From positions 124,001 to 188,000 of the forward strand of contig CALEIK010000026.1 in NCBI GenBank assembly GCA_937876195.1: a stretch of 64,000 nucleotides of DNA, read 5' to 3'. The notes under the pieces are model-generated. The model was given only the letters and a program-made list of their open reading frames with translations, did no database searches and was not told where the DNA came from. This document shows positions 8,800 to 17,764 of this stretch, one piece after another. Source of the DNA: an uncultured Flavobacteriales bacterium (GTDB taxonomy: Bacteria > Bacteroidota > Bacteroidia > Flavobacteriales_D > Crocinitomicaceae). Each line of letters begins with the position of its first letter. The stretch's first letter is position 1. The translations under genes and the position numbers were made by a program.

Positions 8800-11700
8800 A
8801 TGAAAACTTCTACATTACTTTCATTATTATTCTGGTTCGCAACCTTTGGAATCTTTTCACAACAGTTGCAAGAAGAACATACGCACGAACACGATGGGAT
8901 TGAACATTATTTCGAATCTAAACCACTTGCTGTTTTCGAAAACGACTTGGAACTTTCTGAGGATGATTTTTACAATCAACCCTTGATAGAGTTTATTGAT
9001 GATCAATACCAAATTTTTCATGCTGACATCGAGTCAAGAATTAAAAATGGAGAAGAGATCTCGGATGCGGAATTTTTGGTGGAGTACACAAATTACATTG
9101 CTCAAACACATGCAGCGATTGATGCGGAAAAATTCCCTCAACAACCCCCAATTGCCTATACACCAAAAGTAATCGACGGTCCATGTGTGAACATGGATTT
9201 TGAAACCGGAGATTTTACAGGGTGGGAATTAACCCGTGGTGATGTGGATGGTTCGGTTCCCTACAGTTATGTGGGTGAATTTGTTGTTGGACCTGGAGCT
9301 TACCATACTGTTTTTGGCGGTGGAGTTGATCCAGTCACTGGAATCCCAATGGTGAATCCATTACAAGGGGCTTTCTCAGTACGTCTAGGTAATGGCATAG
9401 GAACAGGGGCAAGAGCTGCACGAATGAGACAAACCTTTCTTGTCGATGCTACAAATTATCTGTTTCAATACAGTTATGCGGTAATTTTTGAATCACCGAA
9501 CAATCACACCCTAAATGAACTTCCCTACTTTACTGTTCGTGTATTTGATGAACTTGGAGGGAACGTACCATGTGGAGAATACTCGGTAATTGCAGACGCT
9601 GCAAGTGCACCCGATTACGAATCTGTGATGTACGGAGGAACCGTGGTGCTCTATCAAAATTGGCAAACTGTTTTTACAAACTTGAGCGCTTATATCGGAC
9701 AGAACGTTACGATCGAATTTACCGCGGGTGACTGTTCACTAACGGGGCACTTTGGGTATGCATATGTCGATGCATCGTGTAACGTTGAGCAACTTACGGC
9801 TTCAAATGATATTATTTGTACAGGAGATTCATCCATTTTGACAGCACCTCCAGGAGCTGCAAGTTATTTATGGAGTAATGGTGCTACAACACCATCTACC
9901 ACTGTTTATGCAGGCGGAAACTACACTTGTTTACTTACGCCGTTTCAAGGTGGAGGATGTGATTTGTTATTGGACATTGATATTCTTGAGAATCCAACAC
10001 CCACTGCGAATTTTACGAGCAATACACTTGTTGGATGCATTGGGGATTCCATTCATTTTACGGATCAATCAACAATCCCACCTCCTGGAGTAATCGCCAA
10101 TTATAGATGGGACTTCGGAAATGGAGTTATTACCCCAATTTCTAACGGTCCAATCGTAGCAGTACCTAATACCACAGGGACATATACAGCACCAAGCCAC
10201 CATTATGGGACATCTGGACTGTTTGATGTTCAACTTTACGTGGAATCTACCGATGGTTGTACCGATTCAATTGTAATTCCAGTCACAATCAATGATCTTC
10301 CTGTGGTTGTAGCAGGTGTGGATCAAGAAGTATGTGAGGGTGTTGCAGTAACCTTGAACGGAGCTGGTGCAGTGAACTACGCTTGGGACAATGGCGTAAC
10401 AGATGGAGTTCCCTTTGTTCAAGCACCAGGTGTTGTGACGTATACTGTCACTGGAACTGATGCGAACGGATGTGAAAATACCGATCAAGTTGACGTAACA
10501 GTAAATGCATTACCAATCGTGAATGCAGGAGCAGATCAAGAAGTGTGTGAAGGTGTTGCAGTGACATTAAACGGTGCTGGAGCAGTGAATTATGCATGGA
10601 ACTACGGTGTCGTGGATGGGGTACCTTTCGTTCAAGTACCAGGAACAGCTACCTATACAGTAACAGGAACAGATGCGAACGGTTGTCAAAATACAGATCA
10701 AGTTGATGTAACGGTTAACCCATTGCCAATCGTAAACGCTGGAGCAGACCAAGAAGTATGTGAAGGCGTCGCAGTAACTTTAAACGGATCTGGTGCACTG
10801 AATTATGCTTGGGACAACGGCGCAACGGATGGAGTACCCTTTGTTCAAGCACCTGGAACAATAACCTACACTGTTATTGGAACAGATGCGAATGGTTGTC
10901 AAGATACCGACCAAGTTGATGTAACAGTTAACTCGTTACCCAACGTGACTGCGGCAGCAGATCAAGATGAGGTGTGTGAAGGAGTTGCAGTGACATTGAA
11001 CGGTGCTGGAGCAGTGAACTACGCTTGGGACAATGGCGTAATTGATGGAGTTCCTTTTGTTCAAGCGCCTGGAACCATCACTTACACAGTGACTGGCACA
11101 GACGCAAATGGTTGTCAAAACACCGATCAAGTGGATGTAACGGTGAACCCATTACCAATCGTAACTGCAGGCATGGATCAAGAAGTATGTGATGGCGTTG
11201 CGGTAACCTTGAACGGCGCTGGAGCATTGAACTACGCTTGGGACAATGGAGTAACTGATGGAGTACCTTTTGTTCAGGCGCCAGGAACAATCACCTATAC
11301 TGTAACTGGAACAGATGCGAACGGCTGTCAGAACACCGATCAAGTGGATGTCACAGTTAACCCATTGCCAATGGTTAATGCAGGCGTTGATCAAGAAGTT
11401 TGTGATGGTGTTGCGGTCACGTTGAACGGAGCAGGTGCAGTAAATTATTCTTGGGACAATGGCGTAACTGACGGTGTACCATTTGTGCAAGGAGTAGGAA
11501 CAATCACATATGCTGTTATTGGAATGGACGACAGAGGCTGTGAAAACACGGATCAGGTGGATGTTACTGTAAATCCATTACCAGTGGTGAATGCAGGTTT
11601 GGATCAAGAAGTATGCGAAGGTGTTGCAGTAACACTGAACGGAGCTGGTGCAGTAAATTATGCATGGAACAATGGCGTGATCGACGGAGTACCTTTTGTT

Positions 11701-12753
11701 CAAGCACCGGGAACGATAACTTATACCGTAACTGGAACTGATGCAAATGGTTGTGAAAATACCGATCAAGTAGATGTTGTTGTAAATCCACTGCCAATGG
11801 TCAATGCAGGAGTAGACCAAGCAGAGTGCGATGGCGCAATGGTGACCTTGAACGGCTTTGGTGCGGTAAATTACGCTTGGGATAACGGAGTAATAGACGG
11901 AGTCCCTTTTGCACAAGGCGTTGGAAATGTTGTGTATACTGTCACAGGAACAGATGCAAACGGATGTCAAAACACAGATCAAGTGGATGTTACGATCAAC
12001 CCATTACCAATAGTATCTGCCCAAGATGCTGAAATTTGTGAAGGCGAAGAAGTAATATTGTCAGGACAAGGTGCTGATTATTACGTATGGTCGGGTGGCG
12101 TTATTAATGGTGAACCGTTTTATCCGTCAGCTTCTGGCAGCTACACGGTCACGGGTTACTTCAATACTGGCTGTTCAGGTCAAGCTGTTGCGAATGTCAC
12201 AGTACACCCAGCACCGATAGCGAATTTCAAAATCTTGAATTTGGCACTTTCGACCACGAATTCTACGACTGGATTTTTTAACCAATCAACTGGAGCCGTG
12301 TCGTACGAATGGGATTTCGGCGATGGTTCACCAATTAGTACAGAATTTGAACCTACACACACGTTTCCTAGTGAAAACCCAGGAGAATATGCAATTACAC
12401 TTACAGCATATTCTGACTTCGGTTGTCCAGCGCCAGCGATCAAGTATGTGCACGTCTTTAGAGACTACATCATTTATGTACCCAATGCATTTACACCTGA
12501 CAACAATGGGTTGAATGAAGTATTTAAACCTGAAATGGAAGGGTTTGATGAATCTGGGTATACCTTGTACATTTTCAACCGATGGGGCAACCTGATCTTT
12601 GAATCACATGATATGCAAGAGGGTTGGGATGGAACATTCCATGATCCGAACAATCAAGTCCAAGATGGTGTGTATACGTGGAAAATCATTGCAAAAATCA
12701 AGGACTCAGCCGACACAAAAATATTTGTAGGTCACGTGAGTTTGTTGAAGTAA
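8800..12753 (+). CDS. Giant repeat surface protein, T9SS type B sorting domain
   Basis: 1317 aa from the ATG at 8,800. A GTG at 8,761 is in frame, but the signal peptide (MKTSTLLSLLFWFATFGIFS) begins at the ATG. An N-terminal region of about 490 residues includes a jelly-roll-like domain (NMDFETGDFTGWEL) and a PKD-like domain (ANYRWDFGNG). It is followed by eight near-identical 71-residue repeats (10,297-12,003), a diverged ninth (12,004-12,210), another PKD domain (VSYEWDFGDGS) and a gliding-motility-associated C-terminal domain (YVPNAFTPDNNGLNE ... FNRWGNLIFES ... DGVYTWKI). The last is a T9SS type B signal. Probably a long cell-surface stalk or adhesin. A strong terminator follows. Confidence 0.9.
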   Translation: MKTSTLLSLLFWFATFGIFSQQLQEEHTHEHDGIEHYFESKPLAVFENDLELSEDDFYNQPLIEFIDDQYQIFHADIESRIKNGEEISDAEFLVEYTNYIAQTHAAIDAEKFPQQPPIAYTPKVIDGPCVNMDFETGDFTGWELTRGDVDGSVPYSYVGEFVVGPGAYHTVFGGGVDPVTGIPMVNPLQGAFSVRLGNGIGTGARAARMRQTFLVDATNYLFQYSYAVIFESPNNHTLNELPYFTVRVFDELGGNVPCGEYSVIADAASAPDYESVMYGGTVVLYQNWQTVFTNLSAYIGQNVTIEFTAGDCSLTGHFGYAYVDASCNVEQLTASNDIICTGDSSILTAPPGAASYLWSNGATTPSTTVYAGGNYTCLLTPFQGGGCDLLLDIDILENPTPTANFTSNTLVGCIGDSIHFTDQSTIPPPGVIANYRWDFGNGVITPISNGPIVAVPNTTGTYTAPSHHYGTSGLFDVQLYVESTDGCTDSIVIPVTINDLPVVVAGVDQEVCEGVAVTLNGAGAVNYAWDNGVTDGVPFVQAPGVVTYTVTGTDANGCENTDQVDVTVNALPIVNAGADQEVCEGVAVTLNGAGAVNYAWNYGVVDGVPFVQVPGTATYTVTGTDANGCQNTDQVDVTVNPLPIVNAGADQEVCEGVAVTLNGSGALNYAWDNGATDGVPFVQAPGTITYTVIGTDANGCQDTDQVDVTVNSLPNVTAAADQDEVCEGVAVTLNGAGAVNYAWDNGVIDGVPFVQAPGTITYTVTGTDANGCQNTDQVDVTVNPLPIVTAGMDQEVCDGVAVTLNGAGALNYAWDNGVTDGVPFVQAPGTITYTVTGTDANGCQNTDQVDVTVNPLPMVNAGVDQEVCDGVAVTLNGAGAVNYSWDNGVTDGVPFVQGVGTITYAVIGMDDRGCENTDQVDVTVNPLPVVNAGLDQEVCEGVAVTLNGAGAVNYAWNNGVIDGVPFVQAPGTITYTVTGTDANGCENTDQVDVVVNPLPMVNAGVDQAECDGAMVTLNGFGAVNYAWDNGVIDGVPFAQGVGNVVYTVTGTDANGCQNTDQVDVTINPLPIVSAQDAEICEGEEVILSGQGADYYVWSGGVINGEPFYPSASGSYTVTGYFNTGCSGQAVANVTVHPAPIANFKILNLALSTTNSTTGFFNQSTGAVSYEWDFGDGSPISTEFEPTHTFPSENPGEYAITLTAYSDFGCPAPAIKYVHVFRDYIIYVPNAFTPDNNGLNEVFKPEMEGFDESGYTLYIFNRWGNLIFESHDMQEGWDGTFHDPNNQVQDGVYTWKIIAKIKDSADTKIFVGHVSLLK
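10297..12210 (+). repeat. Tandem 213-bp coding repeats (8 + 1 diverged)
   Basis: Unit starts are 10,297, 10,510, 10,723, 10,936, 11,152, 11,365, 11,578 and 11,791, each encoding 71 residues from LP(I/V/M)V to QVDVTVNP. The fourth has one extra codon (DQDEVC in place of DQEVC) and so is 216 bp. A diverged 69-residue copy ends the array (12,004-12,210). Each unit has two cysteines (EVCEG and NGCQN), probably forming one disulfide in an Ig-like fold. Synonymous third positions vary widely between copies, so the protein is more conserved than the DNA. Confidence 0.95.
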
Positions 12754-12768
12754 AATCTCATTTAAGCC

Positions 12769-12810
12769 AAGAAACATCCTTCGTTCGACTGAGGATGTTT
12801 CTTAGTTTTA
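12769..12810 (+). terminator. Rho-independent terminator after the repeat adhesin
   Basis: A perfect 12-bp stem AAGAAACATCCT/AGGATGTTTCTT with an 11-nt loop is followed by AGTTTTA. It lies 15 bp past the stop codon. Confidence 0.8.
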
Positions 12811-12848
12811 AGAGGAGTCAAACCCTGAATAGATAGATAAAGTACACC

Positions 12849-12907
12849 GCGTATTTCCCGCAATTCCAATTTGCGGGTTTTACGCAATCTGCAGCGTATT
12901 TTTACGC
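12849..12907. repeat. GCGTA...TACGC hairpin units
   Basis: Within the 354-bp gap between the adhesin and manC are three related small structures: GCGTATTTCCCGC from 12,849; a 7-bp stem CCCGCAA/TTGCGGG (12,857-12,863/12,871-12,877); and GCGTATTTTTACGC (12,894-12,907). TTTTACGCAATCT also occurs twice here. Similar units lie at positions 9-46. Meaning unknown; a dispersed small repeat or regulator sites. Confidence 0.4.
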
Positions 12908-13022
12908 AATCTCACTTTTCGCCTTGGAAGTTAGCAGTGGTATCCCTTACCTTAGCCTTATCATAGTATTTTAGGTAAAAGAGTTCACCTAGCTCTTGAG
13001 TTCACAATTCACAGTTTACACT

Positions 13023-13066
13023 TCAGTGGTCGGACAAAACAATGGAGATTGTAGTTCGACCACTGA
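13023..13066. repeat. Inverted repeat downstream of manC
   Basis: A perfect 10-bp inverted repeat TCAGTGGTCG (13,023-13,032) / CGACCACTGA (13,057-13,066) with a 24-nt loop that itself contains CAAT/ATTG. It lies just past the 3' end of the minus-strand manC gene but has no T-run, so it is not a standard terminator. Confidence 0.45.
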
Positions 13067-13107
13067 CAAGTGTTCTCGCATCAAATCACTTATTGCTTTG
13101 GACTTTT

Positions 13108-14166
13108 CTAACCTATCGATTTTAGGTAATTCTTTAATTCTTGCTCGTTTTCCTTTTTCAGAATCATAAGTTTGTCACCTGACTGAACAACGATGTAGTT
13201 TTCTAAGCCGTCAATAATTGCCGTGTTCTCCGATGGTATATTTACAATGCAATTTGAAGCATTGAACAAGTGAACACCTTTACCAACAACTGCGTTATTG
13301 CTGGTATCTTTCTTTAAGTGGGTATCTAAACTGCCCCAAGTACCTAAATCCGACCAATCAAAATTGGAAAGAACCACATCGATGTTCTTAGCATGTTCCA
13401 TGATTGCAAAATCTACTGAGATATCTTCACAGTGGCAAAACGCTTTGTCGACGTATTCTTGTTCATTGCTTGTATTGTAGTTCGACAAGTCGCCTGCAAA
13501 TAATCGATGTAAATCTGGTTGAAATGCTCTTAACGCTTCAAGGATAGTGCTAGCCTTCCAAATAAAAATACCTGAATTCCAATAGAAATTACCAGCATTC
13601 AAAAACTGTTGCGCTGTTTCCAAATCTGGTTTTTCTCTAAATTGTTGAACGGGCACTACATGATTTGGTTGCATATCGGTGGATGCGTCAAATTCAATAT
13701 ACCCATAGCCAGTATCTGGACGGGTAGGAGCAATACCGATGGTTGCTATTCTTCCTTTTTCTGAAGAAACCAATCCAGCGAGCACAGTACGTGTAAAGTT
13801 CTCGGTTTGAATGATCAAATGATCCGCAGGAGAGACGATTAAGTTTGCATCAGGATTTAACGAATAAATTTTAGCCGCCGCATAGGCAATGCACGGAGCG
13901 GTATTTTTCCGTTCAGGTTCCGTGAGTACTTGATTGGGATTTAATTGCGGAAGCTGTTCCAAAACAAGATTTTTGTAATCCGTATTGGTTAAAACATAGA
14001 TGTTTTCAACGGGCGAAACACCAAGCAAACGCTCAAAGGTCATTTGAATCAGTGTTTTTCCTATTCCAAGTACATCTAAAAACTGTTTAGGATGTTCTGC
14101 TGTGGACATGGGCCAAAAACGACTGCCAATTCCACCAGCCATGATAATGCTGTAATTATTCTTCAT
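13108..14166 (-). CDS. manC: Mannose-1-phosphate guanylyltransferase
   Basis: 352 aa. It makes GDP-mannose from mannose-1-phosphate and GTP in the cytoplasm, feeding mannose, fucose or rhamnose-type sugars into glycans. The N-terminal nucleotide-binding signature is clear (IIMAGGIGSRFWPMS, then PKQFL), as are VSPADHLI and the downstream FREKPDLETA and GNFYWNSGIFIWKA segments. At this length it is the monofunctional form, lacking the C-terminal phosphomannose isomerase cupin of longer ManC/AlgA proteins. Its start overlaps the end of the SprT-like gene by 11 bp, so the two are probably one transcript. Confidence 0.92.
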   Translation of the reverse strand: MKNNYSIIMAGGIGSRFWPMSTAEHPKQFLDVLGIGKTLIQMTFERLLGVSPVENIYVLTNTDYKNLVLEQLPQLNPNQVLTEPERKNTAPCIAYAAAKIYSLNPDANLIVSPADHLIIQTENFTRTVLAGLVSSEKGRIATIGIAPTRPDTGYGYIEFDASTDMQPNHVVPVQQFREKPDLETAQQFLNAGNFYWNSGIFIWKASTILEALRAFQPDLHRLFAGDLSNYNTSNEQEYVDKAFCHCEDISVDFAIMEHAKNIDVVLSNFDWSDLGTWGSLDTHLKKDTSNNAVVGKGVHLFNASNCIVNIPSENTAIIDGLENYIVVQSGDKLMILKKENEQELKNYLKSIG

Positions 14167-14785
14167 TCTTTATTTCTTTCACTAAGGCCAAACGATTGAC
14201 CAAGTAGTTTTTTCTGGTTTCTTTTTCCATGCATAGAAATCGCGTTCGACGCAAAATTCCTTTTTCAAAATACTTTCCGTTGAGCTCAAAAGTACTCTTT
14301 TTATTCAAGGTCTCTAAGGTCTTTAAATCATCAATTTGCTCATCATAGGTGATCAGAACACGCTGCAAATTAATATCCGTGCACGAAGAGGCTTTGACAT
14401 TTGTTAATGAGTTTACTAGGGCATTTTCAATTGGTTTTGGAAGTGATGAGCTATTGATAATAGGCAACAACAATTCACGAAAATTGGACTTCCATTCATG
14501 TCCGTGTGGTGCTGCTTTTCTGCCGAATTCATTGTAAGTAATTAAATGAGCAAACTCATGCAATGTCGTAATGAGAAAGGAATACTTGTTTAAATCTCCG
14601 TTGACTGTGATTTGATGTTTTTCTGTGTTCATTCCAGCCCTAAAATCACCTAATTTTGTTTTGCGCGGCTTGACAATTTTAAATACAACAGGATATTTGA
14701 GCAATAAATCGGTAATCAAGCTAACAAATTCACTCGGAACATATTTGCTTAACACCTTGAAATACTGGTCTCTTTTGCTCTGCAT
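14156..14785 (-). CDS. SprT-like zinc metallopeptidase-fold protein
   Basis: 209 aa. The zinc-binding HEFAH motif (in TTLHEFAHLITYNEFG) is followed by HGHEWK, the usual SprT-like arrangement with a third His downstream. The C-terminal third does not show an evident zinc ribbon; a single Cys in RTRFLCME is seen. Eukaryotic SprT relatives cleave DNA-protein crosslinks; the role of bacterial ones is not settled. The gene overlaps manC at its 3' end. A TAATTTTA box lies exactly 4 nt before its ATG. Confidence 0.8.
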   Translation of the reverse strand: MQSKRDQYFKVLSKYVPSEFVSLITDLLLKYPVVFKIVKPRKTKLGDFRAGMNTEKHQITVNGDLNKYSFLITTLHEFAHLITYNEFGRKAAPHGHEWKSNFRELLLPIINSSSLPKPIENALVNSLTNVKASSCTDINLQRVLITYDEQIDDLKTLETLNKKSTFELNGKYFEKGILRRTRFLCMEKETRKNYLVNRLALVKEIKNEE

Positions 14786-14789
14786 CGTG

Positions 14790-14797
14790 TAAAATTA
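14790..14797 (-). promoter_or_regulatory. Putative -7 box 4 nt before the SprT-like start codon
   Basis: On the minus strand TAATTTTA (TAnnTTTA) is followed by CACG and then the ATG ending at 14,785. This suggests a leaderless or near-leaderless transcript, as proposed for dps, ttcA and the DUF2480 gene. Confidence 0.3.
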
Positions 14798-14974
14798 ATG
14801 ATTTTTATTTGCGCTAGTATCAAAAGAAAAAAATCGGCTTTTATTTCCCCCCGATTCGTACGCTTTATTCTTTGAACGGCACATTTGGGAAGGGCATCGT
14901 TGAACAATGGAATAAAAACGACAAAGTTTCACTTGATTTAATCGGCGATAAATTGATTACAAAAAAAATACAAT

Positions 14975-14982
14975 TAACTTTA
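14975..14982 (+). promoter_or_regulatory. Putative -7 box 5 nt before the MlaE start
   Basis: TAACTTTA, then five bases, then the GTG start at 14,988. The match to TAnnTTTG has one mismatch. It supports GTG as the start rather than the internal ATG at 15,023. Confidence 0.3.
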
Positions 14983-14987
14983 CGCTG

Positions 14988-15731
14988 GTGTTAAAAGCTT
15001 TTAAAAATATAGGTTCTTTTATGATCATGATCTGGATTATTTTTTCCAGACCAGAGAAATGGAACGTCTTTAGAAAGAGATTGTTTGATGAGATTCAACT
15101 CATCGGCATTAACTCTATTCCAATTGTTGCGCTGATGTCCACGTTCATGGGAGCAGTTATTGCCTTGCAGACAGCTTCCAATATGGATTCACCTTTGCTC
15201 CCAGAGTACACGATTGGTTACATTACACGTTCAAGTACAATTTTAGAATTTTCTCCAACCATTATTTCGTTGATATTGGCTGGAAAGGTAGGATCGAATG
15301 TAGCATCGGAAATTGGCACGATGAAAACTACAGAACAAATAGATGCCCTGGAAATTATGGGGGTGAACAGTCTTAACTACCTTGTACTCCCTAAGATTAT
15401 CGGAGCCGTATTGTTTTTCCCAGTACTGATTATCTTTTCAATGGGATTGAGCTTAGTTGGTGGTTGGTTATCTTTATTACTATCTGGATTGGCTTCTACG
15501 GAAACATACGTAGAGGGTATCCGCGCATTTTTTGAGTTCGGCAATATTATCTACGCCCTTACGAAAACGGTGGTTTTTGCATTTTTAATTGTATCCATTG
15601 CATCTTATTATGGATACTACACGAAGGGAGGCGCTTTGGATGTGGGGAAATCAGCTACAACAGCGGTTGTCTCTAGCAGTGTCGCCATTTTGATCGCCAA
15701 TTTCTTATTAACACAGATGATCTTGTTATGA
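14988..15731 (+). CDS. mlaE: MlaE-family ABC transporter permease
   Basis: 247 aa inner-membrane protein of the MlaE/YrbE family, the permease of systems that move phospholipids between inner and outer membrane. Typical family segments are MSTFMGAVIALQTA near residue 45, GKVGSNVASEIGTMKTTEQIDALEIMGVN in two blocks in the middle, and a C-terminal membrane helix. The start is GTG; beginning at the ATG at 15,023 would remove the amphipathic N-terminus. The stop overlaps the ATG of the ATPase gene (ATGA), so the two are translationally coupled. No MCE-domain (MlaD) gene follows here, although one is normally required; it must lie elsewhere. Confidence 0.88.
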   Translation: MLKAFKNIGSFMIMIWIIFSRPEKWNVFRKRLFDEIQLIGINSIPIVALMSTFMGAVIALQTASNMDSPLLPEYTIGYITRSSTILEFSPTIISLILAGKVGSNVASEIGTMKTTEQIDALEIMGVNSLNYLVLPKIIGAVLFFPVLIIFSMGLSLVGGWLSLLLSGLASTETYVEGIRAFFEFGNIIYALTKTVVFAFLIVSIASYYGYYTKGGALDVGKSATTAVVSSSVAILIANFLLTQMILL

Positions 15732-16495
15732 TAGAAGTTAGCAATATCAATAAGTCATTTGGGGAGAATCATGTTTTGCATGATATTAATTCTACGTTCG
15801 AAAAGGGTGTAGTCAATATTATTATTGGTCAGTCAGGATCCGGAAAATCAGTACTAGCAAAGTGCATCGTTGGATTAATTCAACCTGATACGGGAGGGAT
15901 TAAATACGACGGTGAGAGTTTCACTGAAATGGATAGACGTGAAAGAGTAATCATTCGAAAGCAGATTGGAATGCTTTTTCAAGGTTCTGCACTTTTTGAT
16001 TCAATGACAGTAGAAGAGAACATTATGTTTCCTCTAACGATGTTTACTAAGCAAACAAAGAAGGAAAAGCTAAATCGTGTAAATTTTTGTTTGGATCGTG
16101 TCAACTTGAACGGAACAAATAAGCTTTATCCAGCGGAGTGTAGTGGCGGGATGCAAAAGAGAATTGCCATTGCCAGAGCGATTTCGATGAACCCACGTTA
16201 CTTGTTTTGTGATGAACCAAATTCTGGACTGGATCCAAAGACATCCATCGTGATTGATAATCTAATTCGTGAAATTACTTACGAATATGAAATGACGACG
16301 GTCGTGATTACGCACGATATGAATTCTGTGATCGAAATTGGAGACAAGATTATGTTCATCCACAATGGTTACAATTGGTGGGAAGGCGACAGAAAATCCA
16401 TTATCACCACGGAAAATGAGGAAGTGGTAAATTTCGTTTATGCATCAGATTTCATGAAGGAAATCAGAAGCTCAATGCAGGAGAAACGCAAATAA
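15728..16495 (+). CDS. mlaF: MlaF-family ABC transporter ATP-binding protein
   Basis: 255 aa ATPase partner of the MlaE permease. Walker A is GQSGSGKSVLAKC (about residues 36-48), the signature motif is CSGGMQKR, and Walker B is RYLFCDEPNSGLDP, followed by the switch His in VITHDMNS. The overlap with mlaE (4 bp) indicates a transporter pair. The gene ends 1 bp before the 3' end of convergent rmuC. Confidence 0.9.
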   Translation: MIEVSNINKSFGENHVLHDINSTFEKGVVNIIIGQSGSGKSVLAKCIVGLIQPDTGGIKYDGESFTEMDRRERVIIRKQIGMLFQGSALFDSMTVEENIMFPLTMFTKQTKKEKLNRVNFCLDRVNLNGTNKLYPAECSGGMQKRIAIARAISMNPRYLFCDEPNSGLDPKTSIVIDNLIREITYEYEMTTVVITHDMNSVIEIGDKIMFIHNGYNWWEGDRKSIITTENEEVVNFVYASDFMKEIRSSMQEKRK

Positions 16496-16496
16496 T

Positions 16497-17741
16497 TTAG
16501 TTGCCCTCTTCGTCCAAATGTTTTTGATCCAGCTGTTTTTTGGACTTCACTCCTAACTCTTTTAATTTTTCAGCAGATCTCGTTAAGTTTCCTTTGCCTT
16601 CTACCAACTTAGACATGGCGTCGTCATGCGCTTTCATTGCATCTTTTTGTTTCACGCCGACCTTTTCTAAATCCTCTACAAATCCTACAAACTTGTCGTA
16701 CAAACGCCCTGCTTGTTCTGCAATCTCAAAGGCATTTCTGTTCTGCCGTTCGTGTTTCCAAAGTCCTTCAACGGTTTTTAATGTCGCTAGTAAGGTGGAA
16801 GGAGTCACAATGACCACTTTCTTTTCCCATGCTTGCTGGTAAAGATTAGGTTCTTCTTTCATCGCAAGTGCAAAGGAAGATTCGATAGGCATGAATAATA
16901 ACACGAAATCGGGCGTTGTTATTCCTGGTAAATGGGAATAATCTTTATCGCCAAGACCTTTGATATGCGTTTTGATAGAGAGCAAATGGTTCGACAAGGC
17001 AAGCTTCTTTAGAGCAGGATCTTCCTCGTTAATGTACTGTTCAAAAGCCTTCAACGACACCTTGGCATCAATAATAATGTGTTTTTCATCAGGAAGTTGG
17101 ATGATTACATCCGGACGCAATAATTCTTTGTCGTCATTTCTGAACGACGATTGCAAATGATATTCGCGACCGTTGACCAATCCACTCGTCTCTAAAATAC
17201 GCTCCAAGGCCATTTCACCCCAGTTGCCTTGTGTTTTTTGTTCACCTTTCAATGCATTGACCAAATTTTGTGCGGTGTTGTGCATTTGCGAATGTTGTTC
17301 TGACAGTGTCTTAACAAGCGTTTCCATGTTAGCAAAACGTTGAATATCGTGTTCCTTGTTTTCGTTGACCTTTTTCTCGAATTTCTCCAACTTTTCCTTC
17401 AGTGGATTTAAAATCGCAGAAAGTCGCAATTCATTTTCATCTTTCAAGGATTTATTCCCTTCAGACACAATATTTTTACCGATTAATTCAAGCTGCTCGC
17501 GCAATTCCTTCTGTTTTTCCAACCCGACGGTTCGCTCATTCTCTAGTTGATGCAATAACCCCTCCTTCTCAGTTACCAGTTTAATATTGGTCAACTTAAA
17601 ATCTTCGAGCAATTGTGACTTAGACGTTGCGTCCGCTGAAAGTTGATTAATGGAGTTTTGAAGATTGCGCGACTGCCCAAAGAACCAAACGGCGGCTCCA
17701 ACGGCAATGACTAAACCAACAATAAGTACGGAAGTGAGCAT
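16497..17741 (-). CDS. rmuC: DNA recombination protein RmuC
   Basis: 414 aa. An N-terminal membrane helix (LTSVLIVGLVIAVGAAVWFF) is followed by a long coiled coil (about residues 28-170). The conserved RmuC domain then shows GNWGEMALERILE, RPDVIIQLPDEKHIIIDAKVSLKAF (in two blocks) and FMPIESSFALAMKEE. A second coiled coil ends the protein. RmuC is a predicted nuclease-fold protein that limits inversions at short inverted repeats in E. coli; the biochemical activity is not well defined. That role is of interest given the inverted repeats in this window, but no link is shown. Confidence 0.9.
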   Translation of the reverse strand: MLTSVLIVGLVIAVGAAVWFFGQSRNLQNSINQLSADATSKSQLLEDFKLTNIKLVTEKEGLLHQLENERTVGLEKQKELREQLELIGKNIVSEGNKSLKDENELRLSAILNPLKEKLEKFEKKVNENKEHDIQRFANMETLVKTLSEQHSQMHNTAQNLVNALKGEQKTQGNWGEMALERILETSGLVNGREYHLQSSFRNDDKELLRPDVIIQLPDEKHIIIDAKVSLKAFEQYINEEDPALKKLALSNHLLSIKTHIKGLGDKDYSHLPGITTPDFVLLFMPIESSFALAMKEEPNLYQQAWEKKVVIVTPSTLLATLKTVEGLWKHERQNRNAFEIAEQAGRLYDKFVGFVEDLEKVGVKQKDAMKAHDDAMSKLVEGKGNLTRSAEKLKELGVKSKKQLDQKHLDEEGN

Positions 17742-17764
17742 AAAAAGTGTTAATCGAATTCACA

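Noticed and set aside
10267..11982. Several overlapping minus-strand open frames inside the adhesin repeats
   Set aside because: They recur once per repeat unit and are the shadow of the repeated plus-strand code; no signal or family match.
10297..12003. Possible CRISPR array, from the regular spacing
   Set aside because: The units are contiguous 213-bp coding repeats in frame with one protein, with no spacers and no cas genes.
13023..13066. Inverted repeat as manC terminator
   Set aside because: There is no T-run on either side in the right orientation, so it is kept only as an inverted repeat.
14988..16495. Incomplete Mla operon because no MlaD follows
   Set aside because: In Bacteroidota the MCE gene is often placed elsewhere; absence here says nothing about the system.
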